Assembly: GCA_963724945.1 (NCBI GenBank) | Contig: CAVRWL010000003.1 | Coordinates: 1,550,001 to 1,614,000, forward strand | DNA from: Hyphomicrobium_A sp963724945 | GTDB taxonomy: Bacteria > Pseudomonadota > Alphaproteobacteria > Rhizobiales > Hyphomicrobiaceae | DNA: 64,000 bases | Direction of reading: 5' to 3' | Part shown: in pieces, positions 20,476 through 29,396 of the stretch | Position numbering within the stretch: position 1 is the stretch's first letter | Layout of the letters: every line of letters begins with the position of its first letter | Program-made: the position numbers and the translations under genes | Notes under the pieces: generated by a model | What the model saw: only the letters and a program-made list of their open reading frames with translations | The model's database searches: none | What the model was told of the DNA's origin: nothing

Positions 20476-21027
20476 CTACTTCTGAGTGTTCAGATAGGCC
20501 AGCAGGTCGGCCAAATCATTGGGATCGGAGATCCCCGGGAATGTCATCTTGGTGCCGGGCACGAAGCCTTTCGGCTTATGAACGAAAGCGGCCAGGTCTT
20601 GCAGCGTCCAGTTGCCGCCCTTGGCCTTCATGGCCTCCGAGTAGGTGAAGCCCTCGTGGCTCGCCTTCGGGCGCCCGACGACGCCCCACAGGTTGGGACC
20701 GACCTTGTTGGGGCCGCCCTTCTCGCCCGAATGGCAGGCCTCGCACTTCTTGAAGATCGTGGCGCCGGCCTGCGCGTTGCCGCTGGCAGCCGCCTGTGCC
20801 ACGTCGGCGGGGTTGAAGGCGGGCAGGTCGACGGGGGCTGGCACTGCCGCGGCGCCGCCCGGCGGAATAGTGCTTGGGCCGGTCTTCTCCGGCATCGGCA
20901 GCGTGTAGCCCGGCGGTTGCGGCTTCTCGCCCTCCTCGGAGATCTCGAGCGCGACGCGGAAGCCGACGATGACGAGAAGCGCGGACAGCACCGCGCCGGC
21001 AATCTTGGCAATCTCAAAGGTATCCAT
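20476..21027 (-). CDS. membrane-anchored c-type cytochrome
   Basis: 183 residues. MDTFEIAKIAGAVLSALLVIVGF is an uncleaved N-terminal membrane anchor, followed by a Pro/Ala-rich linker and one class I cytochrome c domain. The domain has haem motif CEACH, GPNLWGVVGR and an axial methionine in GTKMTFPG. This is the layout of CycM-type cytochromes of Rhizobiales, which carry electrons from the bc1 complex to terminal oxidases at the inner membrane. ATG 21027 is divergent from kdsB, a synteny common in that order. The longer upstream frame is not supported. Confidence 0.9.
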   Translation of the reverse strand: MDTFEIAKIAGAVLSALLVIVGFRVALEISEEGEKPQPPGYTLPMPEKTGPSTIPPGGAAAVPAPVDLPAFNPADVAQAAASGNAQAGATIFKKCEACHSGEKGGPNKVGPNLWGVVGRPKASHEGFTYSEAMKAKGGNWTLQDLAAFVHKPKGFVPGTKMTFPGISDPNDLADLLAYLNTQK

Positions 21028-21194
21028 GGCACCCTTAACCCGCTCTGGCATTCGGCGCTTTGGCCCGGGCACCGAACAGACTGGCGCGACTATAGAAACT
21101 CCTCTTCGGCTTGCAACTGAGGTTCGCTCCGTTCTAAGTGCGTTTGCCCGAGACCAATTGCCACCGGTCAAATCTTGAGCAGAGCCTTGTGCAG

Positions 21195-21947
21195 ATGACG
21201 CGCACCCTGATCGTGATTCCCGCGCGCATGTCGGCCTCGCGGCTCCCCGGCAAGCCAATGGTGGATATCGCGGGCGCGCCGATGATCGTGCACGTTTGGC
21301 GCCGCGCGATTGAGGCGCAGGCGGGCCGCGTCGTCGTCGCCGCCGACACCGACGAGATCGTGGAAGCGGTCCGCGCGGCGGGCGGGGAGGCGCTGCTGAC
21401 GCGGCCCGACCACGCGTCGGGCTCGGACCGGGTGTTCGAGGCGGTCCTCCGCGTTGACCCCGAGGCGCGAGCCGATCTCGTCGTCAACCTGCAGGGCGAC
21501 CTGCCCACGCTCGAGCCGCACCTCGTGCGCGCCTGCCTCGCCCCACTCGCCGATGCGGGTCCCGACATCGCCACCATCGCCGCCGAGATCGTCGAGCCCG
21601 ACGAGTGCACCAACCCCAACGTGGTCAAGGTCGTCGGCACGCCGCTTGTGGAGAAGCGCCGCCTGCGCGCCCTCTACTTCACGCGCGCGACTGCGCCCTA
21701 CGGCGAGGGGCCGCTCTATCACCACATCGGCATCTACGCCTATCGGCGCGCGGCGCTTAAGCGCTTCATCGGCCTAAAGCCGTCGCCGCTCGAGGGCCGC
21801 GAGAAGCTCGAGCAGCTGCGCGCGCTCGAAGCGGGCATGCGCATCGACGTGGAGATCGTTGACACGGTTCCGCTCGGTGTCGATACTCCGGCCGATCTTG
21901 AGCGGGCGCGAGGCCTGCTTAAACGCACCAAGTCACCCACGAGCTGA
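21195..21947 (+). CDS. kdsB: 3-deoxy-manno-octulosonate cytidylyltransferase
   Basis: 250 residues, full-length KdsB. The N-terminus IVIPARMSASRLPGKPM is the CTP-binding loop. Other signatures are ADTDEIVEAV, DHASGSDRVFEA, NLQGDLPTLEP and IGIYAYRRAAL. The enzyme makes CMP-KDO from CTP and KDO, the activated sugar for the lipopolysaccharide inner core. ATG 21195 gives the normal family start; an in-frame codon at 21138 would add residues antisense to the cytochrome promoter region. It is followed by pheA. Confidence 0.95.
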   Translation: MTRTLIVIPARMSASRLPGKPMVDIAGAPMIVHVWRRAIEAQAGRVVVAADTDEIVEAVRAAGGEALLTRPDHASGSDRVFEAVLRVDPEARADLVVNLQGDLPTLEPHLVRACLAPLADAGPDIATIAAEIVEPDECTNPNVVKVVGTPLVEKRRLRALYFTRATAPYGEGPLYHHIGIYAYRRAALKRFIGLKPSPLEGREKLEQLRALEAGMRIDVEIVDTVPLGVDTPADLERARGLLKRTKSPTS

Positions 21948-22016
21948 CGGCCGCACGCGCAAACCTGCGTCCGCACGCTCCTTAAATCACCTGCGAAGCC
22001 ATCACCCGCGAAGTCT

Positions 22017-22964
22017 ATGCCCAACTCCTCCCGCCAGAAGAGCGCGGCGTCGCAGCGTGACGCAGCTGCAAGTGCAAAGCCCTCAGCCGAGCGCATCGCT
22101 TACCAGGGCGAGCCCGGCGCCAACTCGCACCTCGCCTGTCGCGAGGCCTATCCTGGGCTCGAGGCGGTTGCCTGTCCCACCTTCGAGGATGCGCTGCTCG
22201 CGGTGAAGTCGGGCGAGGCGCGCTTGGCCATGATCCCGATCGAGAACTCGGTCGCCGGCCGCGTGGCCGACATTCATCATCTTCTGCCCGATGCCGACCT
22301 CTACATCGTGGGCGAGCACTTCCTGCGTGTGCGCCACCAGCTCATGGCGGCGCCCGGCGCCAGCCTCAAGACCATCAAGCGCGCCTTGAGCCATACCCAG
22401 GCGCTCGGCCAATGCCGGAGAAAGCTGCACGAGCTCGGCTTGAAGCCGGTGCCCGAGGCCGACACGGCGGGTTCCGCGCGCATGGTGCAGGAGGCTAAGA
22501 ACCCCGAGCTTGCCGCGATTGCCTCCTCGCTCGCCGCCGAGATCTACGGACTGCAGATCCTGGCCGGCGACATCGAGGACGAGGTGCACAACACGACGCG
22601 CTTCGTCGTGCTCTCAGCCGAGCCCGACGACGCCGAGCCGGGCGAGGGCCCGGTGATCACCACCTTCATCTTTCAGGTGCGCAACATTCCGGCCGCCCTC
22701 TACAAGGCGCTGGGCGGGTTCGCGACCAACGGCGTCAACATGACCAAGCTCGAGAGCTACCAGCTCGAGGGCACATTCAACGCGACTATGTTCTACGCCG
22801 ACATCGAGGGCCATCCCGCCGAGACCATGGTGCAGCTTGCGCTGCGCGAGCTCGCCTTCTTCTCGAGCATGGTGAAGGTGCTCGGCACTTACCCTGCGAG
22901 CCCGTACCGTGCCGAGGCCGCGCGGCTCGCCGCGACCGGGCAGATCCCCGTCAAGCGTCGCTAG
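22017..22964 (+). CDS. pheA: prephenate dehydratase
   Basis: 315 residues. After a Ser/Ala/Lys-rich N-terminal extension of about 25 residues comes the periplasmic-binding-like dehydratase domain (IAYQGEPGANSHLA; MIPIENSVAGRV; DTAGSARM; NTTRFVVL with the catalytic Thr). A C-terminal ACT domain follows (ITTFIFQVRN; KLESYQLEG), where phenylalanine binds for feedback control. It converts prephenate to phenylpyruvate in phenylalanine synthesis. No chorismate mutase domain is fused, which is normal in this group. Confidence 0.95.
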   Translation: MPNSSRQKSAASQRDAAASAKPSAERIAYQGEPGANSHLACREAYPGLEAVACPTFEDALLAVKSGEARLAMIPIENSVAGRVADIHHLLPDADLYIVGEHFLRVRHQLMAAPGASLKTIKRALSHTQALGQCRRKLHELGLKPVPEADTAGSARMVQEAKNPELAAIASSLAAEIYGLQILAGDIEDEVHNTTRFVVLSAEPDDAEPGEGPVITTFIFQVRNIPAALYKALGGFATNGVNMTKLESYQLEGTFNATMFYADIEGHPAETMVQLALRELAFFSSMVKVLGTYPASPYRAEAARLAATGQIPVKRR

Positions 22965-22977
22965 GCAGGGAGCCCCG

Positions 22978-23727
22978 ATGAAGCTCGATGGCAAGGTTGC
23001 GATCGTGACCGGCGCGGCGTCGGGCTTCGGGCGCGCGATCGCGGAGTGCTTCGCGCTTCAAGGCGCGCGCGTCGTCATGGCCGACATCAACGGCGCTGGC
23101 GTGCGCGAGGTCGCGGCCGAATTCGGCGAGGCGGCGCTGGCGGTGACGTGCGACGTCGCACGCAAGGTCGACGTCGACGCCATGGTGCGCGCCGCGACGG
23201 AAGCCTTCGGCGGCGTCGACATCATGGTCAACAACGCCGGCACCACGCACAGGAATAGGCCGCTCATGGAGGTCGGCGAGGCCGAGTTCGACCGCATCTA
23301 CGCCGTCAACGTGAAGTCGATCTACCTGACGACGCTGGCGATAGTTCCGCGCATGGAGAAACGCGGCGCCGGCATCATCATCAACATCGCCTCGACCGCC
23401 GGCGTGCGACCGCGCCCGGGCCTAACCTGGTACAACGGATCGAAAGGCGCGGTCATCACGCTGACGAAGTCGCTCGCCGTGGAGCTCGCGCCCTTAAACA
23501 TTCGCGTCAATGCCATCAACCCGGTGATGGGCGAGACGGGGCTGCTGACGCAGTTCATGGGGATGTCCGACACGCCAGAGAACCGCGCGAAGTTTTTGGC
23601 AACCATTCCCTTGGGGCGGCTGTCGCGCCCGCACGACATTGCCAATGCGGCGCTTTTCCTCGCCGAGCCGGCGTCCGCGTTCATAACGGGCGTGGCGCTG
23701 GAGGTCGATGGCGGCAGATGTGTGTAG
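22978..23727 (+). CDS. SDR family glucose-1-dehydrogenase-like oxidoreductase
   Basis: 249 residues, classical short-chain dehydrogenase. NAD(P) loop TGAASGFGRAIA, NNAG motif, catalytic Ser in NIASTAG and the Tyr-x3-Lys pair in WYNGSKGA are all intact. The C-terminal VDGGRCV is usual. Asp in MADIN after the second strand favours NAD. The substrate is unknown. ATG 22978 lies 13 bases after pheA, so the two may be co-transcribed; the SRP RNA gene follows. Confidence 0.9.
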   Translation: MKLDGKVAIVTGAASGFGRAIAECFALQGARVVMADINGAGVREVAAEFGEAALAVTCDVARKVDVDAMVRAATEAFGGVDIMVNNAGTTHRNRPLMEVGEAEFDRIYAVNVKSIYLTTLAIVPRMEKRGAGIIINIASTAGVRPRPGLTWYNGSKGAVITLTKSLAVELAPLNIRVNAINPVMGETGLLTQFMGMSDTPENRAKFLATIPLGRLSRPHDIANAALFLAEPASAFITGVALEVDGGRCV

Positions 23728-23787
23728 GCCTCGCCGGGGTGCCCGGCGAGGGTTGTAAGCCGCGGCGCGACCCCCCATAATCGCCGC

Positions 23788-23882
23788 GGGAGGTTGGCGG
23801 CGGACGCATCCCTCGCCAACCGGGTCAGGTCCGGAAGGAAGCAGCCCTAACGATCAGGACGCGGGTCGTTCGCCAGCCTCCT
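23788..23882 (+). ncRNA. ffs: signal recognition particle RNA (small bacterial type)
   Basis: The universally conserved SRP core is present (GGTCAGGTCCGGAAGGAAGC at 23823-23842, then AGCCCTAA). The ends GGAGGTTGGCG (23789-23799) and CGCCAGCCTCC (23871-23881) pair perfectly to close the hairpin. The roughly 95-nucleotide size matches the 4.5S type. The RNA forms the SRP with Ffh for co-translational membrane targeting. It lies directly upstream of dnaX, the usual place in alphaproteobacteria. A T-rich stretch (CTCTATATTTCG) follows. Confidence 0.95.
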
Positions 23883-24015
23883 CTATATTTCGCTCACGCG
23901 CGCTGATCGGATCGCTCGACGCGATCCGGCGCGCTCCGCGGGGGCGCGACTTGTCGCGGACCGCCTTGCGGTCGGGGCCCTGCGGGCCGAAGAGGCGGCG
24001 GCAACTCGGAAAGCC

Positions 24016-25824
24016 ATGGCGAAGAAGAAATCAGAGGGCGCGAAGGGCACAGCAGCCGGTGGCGAGGCGAGTGCGCCCTACGTCGTGCTCGCGCGCAAGT
24101 ACCGGCCGCAGACCTTCGACGACCTCATCGGCCAAGAGGCCATGGTCAAGACCTTGCGCAACGCGTTCGCCTCTGGCCGCATCGCGCAGGCCTACATGCT
24201 GACGGGCGTGCGCGGCGTCGGCAAGACGACGACGGCGCGCATCATCGCGCGCGCGCTCAACTACGAGCCATTGAACAGTGAGAGTGGCACCGTGTCGAAG
24301 CCGACCTTCGACATGCCGGAGACGGGCCGCCACTGCGCCGAGATCATGGAGAGCCGCCACCCCGACGTCGTCGAGATGGACGCCGCCTCCAACACCGGCG
24401 TCGACAACATGCGCGAGCTCATCGAGAGCGCCCGCTACAGGCCGCTCATCGCGCGCTTCAAGGTCTTCATCATCGACGAGGTGCACATGCTCTCGAAGGG
24501 CGCGTTCAACGCGCTTTTGAAGACGCTCGAGGAGCCGCCTGAGCACGTCAAGTTCATCTTCGCGACGACCGAGATCCGCAAGGTGCCCGTGACGGTCCTC
24601 TCGCGCTGCCAGCGCTTCGATTTGCGCCGCGTCGACGTGCCGGAGCTCGTTGCCCACTTCAAGGGGATCGTCGCCAACGAGAATGCGAAGGCAGCCGACG
24701 ACGCCCTTGCGATGATCGCGCGCGCGGCCGAAGGCTCCGTGCGCGACGGGCTGTCGCTGCTCGATCAGGCGATCGCCACGGGCCAGGGCGAGGTCGCGCC
24801 CGAGACCGTGCGCGCGATGCTCGGCCTCGCCGACCGAGGACGCATCTTCGATCTCCTCGAGCACGTCTTTGCCGGCGACACCAAGGCGGGGCTCGCCGCT
24901 CTTGATGCGCTGCATCGGGATGGCGCCGAGCCCCAGCAGATTCTCGGTGATCTCGCCGAGGCCGTGCACGCTGCGGCGCGCTGCAAAGCAGTCGGAGCGG
25001 ACGCCGGCGCGGAGGCCATGAGCGCGGAGGAGAAGCGGCGCGGCCAAAGTCTGGGAGAGCGCCTGTCCACTCCGCTGCTGGCGCGCGCCTGGCAGATGCT
25101 GCTCAAGGGCTGGGAGGAGGCGGGCAAGGCGCCCAATCCGCAGGCTGCCGCCGAGATGGTTTTGATCCGCCTCGCGCACACCGCCGATTTGCCCGCGCCC
25201 GACGAGCTCATGCGCACGCTCGGTGGCGCCGGCGCCTTGGAGCGTGGGGCCCCCGCCAAGCCGGCGCCGCGCGACAACGGCAACGGCCGCGAGCTGCCGC
25301 TCGGGCGCGCCTCCGCTGGGCCCTCCGGGGATCGCGAGACGAGTGCGGATTTCTACGGCGAGGAGGAGGAGGCAGCGCCGTTCGGCGATGAGGCGGCGGA
25401 CGCCGCGGCCGCGCTCGCGCAACTGCCCGACCCGCGCTCCTTCGCCGAGGTCGTCGCGCTCGTCAGCGAGCGGCGCGATCCCAAGCTTAAGGTTCATCTG
25501 GAGGACCACGTCAGCCTTGTGAAGTTCGATGCGGCCGCGGGCTCGATCGACCTGTTCCTCTTGCCGGGCGCTCCCGCCCAGATCGCAAACGAGCTGCGCG
25601 AGAAACTCATTGCCTGGACGCAGCGGCGCTGGGTCGTGATGCTGTCGAAGGAGCCCGGCGAGCGTCCGATCGGCGAGGTGCAGCGCGAGCGCGAGGCGGC
25701 CGAGCTGCAGGCCCTCAAAACGCACCCCGCGCTCAAGGCAGTGCTCGATGAGTTTCCCGATGCGAAGATTGCCGCCGTGCGCCCGCTGCTTGCTCCCGAC
25801 AAGGACGAGACGGGCACCGGCTGA
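24016..25824 (+). CDS. dnaX: DNA polymerase III subunit gamma/tau
   Basis: 602 residues. The clamp-loader AAA+ core has Walker A GVRGVGKTT, the zinc-binding-region remnant GRHCAEIMESRHPDVVEMDAASNTG, Walker B FIIDEVHML and sensor 1 FIFATTE. A Lys/Ala/Pro-rich linker (residues about 410-460) and a tau-type C-terminal domain follow. It loads the beta clamp at the replication fork. The start at ATG 24016 gives the usual Lys-rich N-terminus. It is followed by a hairpin and ybaB, the standard dnaX-ybaB pair. I saw no clear A-rich slippery site for a gamma form. Confidence 0.95.
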   Translation: MAKKKSEGAKGTAAGGEASAPYVVLARKYRPQTFDDLIGQEAMVKTLRNAFASGRIAQAYMLTGVRGVGKTTTARIIARALNYEPLNSESGTVSKPTFDMPETGRHCAEIMESRHPDVVEMDAASNTGVDNMRELIESARYRPLIARFKVFIIDEVHMLSKGAFNALLKTLEEPPEHVKFIFATTEIRKVPVTVLSRCQRFDLRRVDVPELVAHFKGIVANENAKAADDALAMIARAAEGSVRDGLSLLDQAIATGQGEVAPETVRAMLGLADRGRIFDLLEHVFAGDTKAGLAALDALHRDGAEPQQILGDLAEAVHAAARCKAVGADAGAEAMSAEEKRRGQSLGERLSTPLLARAWQMLLKGWEEAGKAPNPQAAAEMVLIRLAHTADLPAPDELMRTLGGAGALERGAPAKPAPRDNGNGRELPLGRASAGPSGDRETSADFYGEEEEAAPFGDEAADAAAALAQLPDPRSFAEVVALVSERRDPKLKVHLEDHVSLVKFDAAAGSIDLFLLPGAPAQIANELREKLIAWTQRRWVVMLSKEPGERPIGEVQREREAAELQALKTHPALKAVLDEFPDAKIAAVRPLLAPDKDETGTG

Positions 25825-25872
25825 GGGCGTGTTTGACCCTCTGGGTCTGACACCGCAAGAGTTGACGCAACA

Positions 25873-25898
25873 GTGTCGGACGCTAAAGCGTCTGACAC
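25873..25898 (+). promoter_or_regulatory. 11-bp hairpin between dnaX and ybaB
   Basis: GTGTCGGACGC (25873-25883) and GCGTCTGACAC (25888-25898) form a stem with one G-T wobble and a TAAA loop, ending just before the ybaB ribosome site GGAGG. The right arm sequence GTCTGACACCG also occurs as a direct repeat near 25846. It may stabilise or attenuate the downstream message; no T-tract follows, so a terminator is unlikely. Confidence 0.5.
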
Positions 25899-25910
25899 CG
25901 GAGGTATGAG

Positions 25911-26231
25911 ATGAAAGACCTGATGGGCGTGATGAAGCAGGTGGGCGAGATGCAGGCCCGCATGCAAAAGATGCAAGAGGAGCTTGGCGCCTTGGAGATC
26001 GAGGGCCAGGCCGGCGGTGGCCTCGTCAAGGTGACGCTCAGCGGCAAGGGGGAGATGAAAAAGATTGCGATCGACCCCAGCCTGATGAAGCCGGATGAGG
26101 CGGAGATCTTAGAGGATCTCGTCGTAGCGGCGGCTCAGGACGCCAAGGCCAAGCTCGATGTGGAGCTGCAGGCCAAGATGCAGGAGATGGCGGGCGGGCT
26201 GCCGTTGCCCCCGGGCCTCAAGCTGTTCTGA
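25911..26231 (+). CDS. ybaB: YbaB/EbfC family nucleoid-associated protein
   Basis: 106 residues, typical size. The N-terminal helix is rich in Met/Gln/Lys (LMGVMKQVGEMQARMQKMQ), followed by VKVTLSGKGEMKKIAIDPS and LEDLVVAAAQDAKAK. YbaB binds DNA as a dimer. Ribosome site GGAGG lies 6 bases upstream. The stop overlaps the next start (TGATG), so the PEBP gene is coupled. Note that recR, which often follows ybaB in alphaproteobacteria, is about 10 kb away here. Confidence 0.95.
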   Translation: MKDLMGVMKQVGEMQARMQKMQEELGALEIEGQAGGGLVKVTLSGKGEMKKIAIDPSLMKPDEAEILEDLVVAAAQDAKAKLDVELQAKMQEMAGGLPLPPGLKLF

Positions 26232-26806
26232 TGCGATCGCGGTCGAGGTCGCGCCACGCGCGCCGCATGATCGTGACGCTGCTCAGCGCCGCCGGGCTGT
26301 GCTGGGCCGCGACGGATACGGAGGCAACAATGACGCTCAAATTGACATCCCCCGCTTACGCCGATGGCGCGCCGATGCCGGCCAAGTACACGTGCGAAGG
26401 CAAGGACCTGTCGCCGCCGCTCGCATGGTCTGGCGCGCCGGAGGGAACGAAAAGCCTGGTGCTCATCATCGACGATCCGGATGCACCCGACCCCAAGGCT
26501 CCGCGCATGACCTGGGTGCACTGGGTGCTCTTTGATCTGCCGCCCGACGCTAAGGGTCTTGCCGAGAACGCCAATGCAGACGGGCTGCCGGCTGGAACGA
26601 AGGTCGGCCTCAACGACTGGAAGCGCACCGACTACGGCGGTCCCTGCCCGCCCATCGGCAGGCACCGCTATTTCCACAAGCTCTACGCGCTTGATACGAA
26701 GCTATCAGGCTTGAGCAAGCCGACGAAGGCGGACGTGGAGAAGGCGATGCAGGGCCACGTGCTGGCGCAAGCGCAGATCATCGGAACCTACCAAAAGGTT
26801 AAATAG
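26231..26806 (+). CDS. exported YbhB/YbcL family Raf kinase inhibitor-like (PEBP) protein
   Basis: 191 residues. An Arg-rich signal sequence (MRSRSRSRHARRMIVTLLS...) precedes a phosphatidylethanolamine-binding-protein fold with PAKYTCEGKDLSPPLAWSGAP, the DPDAPDP ligand motif and GPCPPIGRHRYFHKLYAL. The bacterial function is unknown; the pocket binds anionic groups. The ATG overlaps the ybaB stop, so translation is likely coupled. A second ATG at 26330 would give a protein without the leader, so periplasmic location depends on the start chosen. Confidence 0.88.
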   Translation: MRSRSRSRHARRMIVTLLSAAGLCWAATDTEATMTLKLTSPAYADGAPMPAKYTCEGKDLSPPLAWSGAPEGTKSLVLIIDDPDAPDPKAPRMTWVHWVLFDLPPDAKGLAENANADGLPAGTKVGLNDWKRTDYGGPCPPIGRHRYFHKLYALDTKLSGLSKPTKADVEKAMQGHVLAQAQIIGTYQKVK

Positions 26807-27028
26807 CTTGCCGCCGCCGCGATGGTTGCCCCGTTCGCGCGCGGGCCTCGCCATGTTGGTCTTTGGTCCAATGCCGACGGCGGGCGGGCCTCGTGCTTTG
26901 GTCGAAAGGACGTCAGAGCACTGATATTTCGCAATCGAATTTAATACAGCGAGAACCTTTCACACCCAAAAGTTGCGCTTCTCGCCGCGGGGTCCTCCCC
27001 CCGCGCGCGTGCAAAGAGGTTCCGCATT

Positions 27029-28849
27029 TTGCCGAAGGCAGTCGATATAGCTCGTACCTTGACGCGTCGCTACGTGTTGGCGCTCGCGTCGCTGGCGATC
27101 CTGGCGACGATCGCACTGGTCGGCGCCGAGGTCGTCATTTCGCGGCAGTTTGGAACCGCCGAGCTCGTCAATGTTGCCGGGCGTCAGCGCATGCTCTCGC
27201 AGCGCGCGGTTCTGTTCGCCGATCGCCTCACCTCAGCGGCGACAGCGCAGCGCGACGACGCTCGCAGAGAGCTCGTCGCGACACTTGACGAGTTGGCGCG
27301 CGCGCACGCGGTCTTATCGTCCGAGAGCAGCGGCAGCCTGTCGCCGGCACTGCATCGCATCTATTTCGAGGGTATGGATGCCGCCGATCCGCTGCTGACG
27401 AAGTTTGTTGTTGCGGGGCATGCACTCGCGGCGAGGTCGGCAGGCGGCCCGGTCGCGCCCGACGATCCCGACTTGAAAGCAGTCGACAGGATCGGCTCCT
27501 CGCGTCTGTTGGCAGCGCTCGACAGCGCGGTCAGCCGTTATGAGACGGACGGTGAAGCGGCGATCGATCGCGTGCGCATCTTCGAGATGGTCGTGTGGTT
27601 GGCCGGGTTGCTGGTGTTGCTCGCCGCGGCGTTGTTCATCTTCGCGCCGTTGGTGCGCCGTCTGCAGGAGAACCTGGCTCAGACAAATGCTGCCACCGCG
27701 GCTCTCGCGGAGAGCGAGGAGCGCTTTGCGCTCGCGGCCCAGGGGTCGAGTGTCGGCATACGTGACCACTACAACCTGCAGCAGGATGCGGAATACTGGT
27801 CGCCGCAGCTCTATCGCCTACTCGGCTACGAGCCGGGAATGTTGACCGCGCGAAGCTCGACATTCAACGCGCTCGTGCACCCGGATGATCGCCGCCGAGT
27901 GCAGGAGGCGATCGACGAGCATCTCGAAGCGCACGCGGCGTTGAACGTCGAGTGCCGGTTGCAGCACAAGAGCCAGTGCTATCGTTGGTTCCTCCTGACC
28001 GGCCAGGCAATTTGGTCTGCGGACGGCAAGCCCCGGCGCCTGATCACCTCGCTCATGGATATCGACGCGCGCAAGCAGGCGGAGCAAATGAAGTCGCAGT
28101 TCATCTCCACCGTCGCCCACGAGCTGCGCACCCCCTTGACGTCGATCACGGGAGCGCTCGGTTTGATGCGCTCGAAGGCAGTGGGTCCACTTTCTGAGAA
28201 GGCCGATCGCCTGGCCACGATCGCACAGGACAATTGCGACCGGCTGGTGCGCCTCATCAATGATCTCCTCGACGTGGAGAAGCTCGAGGCCGGCAAGATC
28301 GTCTTTGATTTGCAGCCGGAGGACTTGGGCGCCCTACTCAGCCGTGCGGTGGAGCAGAACATGCTTCTCGCCAAGGAATACGGGGCCGCGATCGTCGAGC
28401 AGCCGCTCGATCAGGCGGTGACGGTCGATGTCGACGCGTCGCGATTCGATCAGATCATGGCCAACCTATTGTCGAACGCGGCCAAGTACTCCCCTCCCGG
28501 CGGAACGGTAACGATTGCGTCGAAGACCCGTCCCGGGTGGGTGCGCGTGAGCGTCTCGGACCAGGGCCCGGGGGTTCCGGCCGCTTTCCGCAGCCGCATT
28601 TTCCAGCGGTTTGCCCAGGCCGACGCGTCCACGCGCCGAGGCAAGAGCACCGGCCTGGGTCTGAGCATCACCAAGGCCATTGTCGAGGCGCACGGTGGAA
28701 CGATCGGCTTCGACAGCAAGGAGGGGCAGGGGGCGACGTTCTACTTCGAGCTCCCGCTCTCGCACGTGGGCGCCGTGCGGCCGAGGGGTCTCGATCAATT
28801 GCCGGCCCGCGAGCCCGAGCCCGCGACCCGATTCAAGAGAAGCGCTTGA
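27029..28849 (+). CDS. membrane histidine kinase with PilJ-type sensor and PAS domain
   Basis: 606 residues from TTG 27029, supported by AAAGAGG nine bases upstream. Order: membrane segment (about 14-36), periplasmic four-helix PilJ/NarX-type sensor with the NVAGRQRMLSQR motif (about 47-58), second membrane segment (about 188-210), PAS fold with a PAC end (about 230-350), HisKA with phospho-acceptor His364 in VAHELRTPL, and HATPase with N box (NLLSNAAKY), G1 (SDQGPGVP) and G2 (STGLGLS). No receiver domain is fused and no response-regulator gene lies nearby, so it is an orphan kinase; its signal and partner are unknown. Confidence 0.9.
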   Translation: MPKAVDIARTLTRRYVLALASLAILATIALVGAEVVISRQFGTAELVNVAGRQRMLSQRAVLFADRLTSAATAQRDDARRELVATLDELARAHAVLSSESSGSLSPALHRIYFEGMDAADPLLTKFVVAGHALAARSAGGPVAPDDPDLKAVDRIGSSRLLAALDSAVSRYETDGEAAIDRVRIFEMVVWLAGLLVLLAAALFIFAPLVRRLQENLAQTNAATAALAESEERFALAAQGSSVGIRDHYNLQQDAEYWSPQLYRLLGYEPGMLTARSSTFNALVHPDDRRRVQEAIDEHLEAHAALNVECRLQHKSQCYRWFLLTGQAIWSADGKPRRLITSLMDIDARKQAEQMKSQFISTVAHELRTPLTSITGALGLMRSKAVGPLSEKADRLATIAQDNCDRLVRLINDLLDVEKLEAGKIVFDLQPEDLGALLSRAVEQNMLLAKEYGAAIVEQPLDQAVTVDVDASRFDQIMANLLSNAAKYSPPGGTVTIASKTRPGWVRVSVSDQGPGVPAAFRSRIFQRFAQADASTRRGKSTGLGLSITKAIVEAHGGTIGFDSKEGQGATFYFELPLSHVGAVRPRGLDQLPAREPEPATRFKRSA

Positions 28850-28875
28850 GATTGGGGCCGGTGCTCGTCGTCTAG

Positions 28876-28914
28876 CTCTTTTGCCCTTAGCCCTTTTGCC
28901 CTTAGCCCTTTTGC
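28876..28914. repeat. 15-base tandem repeat carrying in-frame stop codons
   Basis: Two and a half copies of a unit CCCTTTTGCCCTTAG lie at the 3' end of the adjacent minus-strand gene. Read on that strand, each unit encodes Gly-Gln-Lys-Gly/Ser followed by a stop, so the natural C-terminus LQKG-stop is followed by GQKG-stop and GQKS-stop in frame. This looks like slippage duplication. Confidence 0.75.
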
Positions 28915-29396
28915 AAAACGAGCGTCAGGCCGAGCAGCGTGCTCTCGAAGAACTGGATCTCGACGATCTGCTTGGCGCCTATGAGGATCACGTCCATGTT
29001 TGCGGTGAGGCCCGAGCCGCGCACGGAGATGCGGAATCCGCGCGGGGTCACGCTGCCCGAGAGCTCGCCCCCGAGATTGTAGATCAGCTCGTTCCAGGTG
29101 CCCGACAGCGCGCCCGCTTTGTGCGTGACGACGCTCTTCACCTCGATCTTGCCGCTGGCAGACGCGCACCTGATGTTCTGCTTGAGCTTGTTGGCGTCGT
29201 CAGAGACAAAGTAGGTCGCGCGGCATTTGACGGTCTCAACCTTACCGTCCTTGAGGCCGATCCGCCCGTCGCCGACCCACCGTCCCGGCAGGTCCTTGAA
29301 CGGTGAAGTCTCCGGTGCGAAGCCCGGAACGGCGCCGGCGGTGAGGCAGGCGAGCAATGCCAGGGTGGTGCCGAAGAGCCGTTTCGTCGCGTTCAT
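28902..29396 (-). CDS. secreted protein of unknown function
   Basis: 164 residues. ATG 29396 begins a clear signal peptide (MNATKRLFGTTLALLACLTAG, cleavage near VPGFA). The mature protein contains LPGRWVGDGRIGLKDGKVETVKCRATYF, two cysteines (CRA, IRCAS) that could form a disulfide, and a beta-rich C-terminal half. Proteins with this GRW-x-G-x-G opening are common and uncharacterised in Rhizobiales. A longer frame to 29477 would hide the signal peptide. It converges with the histidine kinase gene, and its 3' end carries the tandem stop repeat. Confidence 0.75.
   Translation of the reverse strand: MNATKRLFGTTLALLACLTAGAVPGFAPETSPFKDLPGRWVGDGRIGLKDGKVETVKCRATYFVSDDANKLKQNIRCASASGKIEVKSVVTHKAGALSGTWNELIYNLGGELSGSVTPRGFRISVRGSGLTANMDVILIGAKQIVEIQFFESTLLGLTLVLQKG

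Noticed and set aside
24016..25824. Programmed frameshift for a short gamma form in dnaX
   Set aside because: I find no A-rich slippery heptamer with a following stem; the long form alone is supported.
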